DNA from: a bacterium
GTDB lineage: Bacteria; Myxococcota_A; Bradymonadia; Bradymonadales; Bradymonadaceae
Direction: 5' to 3'
Length of the DNA stretch: 64,000 nucleotides
Assembly (NCBI GenBank): GCA_030427705.1
Contig: JAUIBR010000013.1
Coordinates: 62,001-126,000, forward strand
The notes under the pieces were generated by a model that did no database searches, had not been told where the DNA came from, and worked only from the letters and a program-made list of their open reading frames with translations. Shown here one piece after another: positions 63,238-64,000 of this stretch. Numbering within the stretch: position 1 is the first letter of the stretch; each line of letters starts with the position of its first letter. The position numbers and the translations under genes were made by a program.

Positions 63238-64000
63238 ATGTTGAAGCTGATTGCACTACTAATGTTTGCTCTTTTGACCGCCGCATGTGGCTCAGACGAT
63301 GCCACTGGCGAAGACCCTGAGTGCGGCGCAAACGAGATCTACAACCCCATTTCCGGGGCGTGTGAAGAGCGTGTTCGAAACGCGAACAACGTCAATAACG
63401 TCAACAACGCGAACAACGTCAACAACGTCAACAACGCCAACAACGTCAACAATAGTAACAACGCGAACAACAGCAATAACGCGACCAATAACAACGACGA
63501 TGAAGATATGGGCATGGATATGCCCGACCTCTTGTGCACATCTGATAACGACAACGATGGGCATATCGCGTTGGAGTGCGGCGGCGACGACTGCAACGAC
63601 CTCGAAGCCGCGCAGAATCCCACCCAGGCCGAGATTTGCGACGACCTCGACAACAATTGCGATAGCATCGTGAACAACGGCATCGACTGCACGTTCTACG
63701 CACAGTCCGACCAGAAGTTGTACCTCATCGACCCATTCGCACGGTCCATTTCGGAGGTCGGTGACGTTCCCGGCCTGTTCGACATGGACACGCATCCCGA
63801 CGGCACGCTCTACGGTCTGACGACAACTCAGCTCTGGCGTCTTGATGAAACGTCGATGACCTGGGTGGCCCTGCCACAACCGCTTGGCGTGGATATCGGC
63901 ACAGCAAACGGGATGGCCATCGACAGCGAGGAGAATATCTGGGTGACGTCGGGCAATAACCTGTTCACGGTCGATGTAACCACGGGGGTAGCGACCCTGG
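63238..64000 (+). CDS. NNX-linker lipoprotein with MopE motif and propeller-like region (partial)
   Basis: At least 254 residues; it runs off the right edge. The ATG at 63238 follows GAG at 6-nt spacing. MLKLIALLMFALLTAACGSDD is a lipoprotein signal (lipobox TAAC). A short Cys hairpin (GANEIYNPISGACEER) precedes a very long NNV/NNA/NNS linker (about 63379-63498) and the Met/Asp stretch GMDMPD. A MopE motif (DNDGHIALECGGDDCND) follows with CDDLDNNCDS. The remainder begins beta-propeller-like blades (DPFARSISEVGDVPG, MDTHPDGTLYGL, AIDSEENIWVTSGNNL). The fold resembles the propeller part of the giant ORF module 2. It is divergent from the temptin-like gene. Confidence 0.75.
   Translation, partial: MLKLIALLMFALLTAACGSDDATGEDPECGANEIYNPISGACEERVRNANNVNNVNNANNVNNVNNANNVNNSNNANNSNNATNNNDDEDMGMDMPDLLCTSDNDNDGHIALECGGDDCNDLEAAQNPTQAEICDDLDNNCDSIVNNGIDCTFYAQSDQKLYLIDPFARSISEVGDVPGLFDMDTHPDGTLYGLTTTQLWRLDETSMTWVALPQPLGVDIGTANGMAIDSEENIWVTSGNNLFTVDVTTGVATL

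Noticed and set aside
1-64000. tRNA, rRNA, insertion sequence, phage or integrase genes
   Set aside because: None recognised by eye in gaps or coding regions; a dedicated tRNA scan could not be run.

Overview
The window looks like chromosomal DNA (no plasmid, phage or insertion-sequence genes seen) from a deltaproteobacterium-like predator or saprophyte of the Myxococcota/Bradymonadales type. This is an inference from three signatures. First, there are many lipoproteins with Asn-rich (NNX)n linkers. Second, several proteins carry Cys-rich eukaryote-like repeats and MopE-type CNGxDDxCDG motifs. Third, MYXO-CTERM-like C-terminal tripartite signals (Cys, membrane helix, Arg cluster) occur. Coding density is high and no rRNA or tRNA gene was recognised.

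Layout. Positions 1-15084 (minus) form one uninterrupted reading frame of at least 5,028 codons that runs off the left edge. It reads as two surface proteins joined in frame: a pseudo-transglutaminase/CARDB/Ig protein ending in a MYXO-CTERM-like anchor, followed without a stop by a lipobox signal, MopE motifs, a beta-propeller, Cys repeats and a right-handed beta-helix. Next come an outer-membrane barrel (15238-16677, plus), UDP-glucose dehydrogenase (ugd), two lipoproteins with duplicated leaders, an ABC transporter of the MacB/LolCDE type whose permease carries a Cys-rich insert (21447-25396), an SLC12-type cotransporter, a class A PBP, a propeller lipoprotein and transketolase (tkt).

From 34.7 to 40.8 kb lie a DUF4846-like protein, a propeller lipoprotein, a TPR membrane protein, an ATP-grasp ligase-like enzyme and an M23 peptidase. 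A 680-bp non-coding, structured intergenic region follows. The plus-strand block 41514-50213 looks like one long gene cluster: ASH-domain lipoprotein, lysozyme-like lipoprotein, outer-membrane protein, a 13-repeat Cys-rich lipoprotein, HAD hydrolase, MoxR AAA+ ATPase and a CoxE-type VWA protein. Several junctions overlap by 4 nt or abut.

The rest is mainly minus strand: pcp-like peptidase, a lipoprotein of about 47 Cys repeats, a DnaQ-like exonuclease, an M28 peptidase, trpS, small lipoproteins, an M23/golvesin-like MYXO-CTERM protein, an HSDL2-like SDR and a temptin-like CxxCH protein. A plus-strand lipoprotein runs off the right edge.

Most genes serve the cell envelope: anchoring, peptidoglycan turnover and surface display. 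The less usual signals are the in-frame giant fusion, three intergenic quasi-palindromes built from 8-10 bp microrepeats, the Cys module inside an ABC permease, and the constant link between NNX linkers and membrane anchors.
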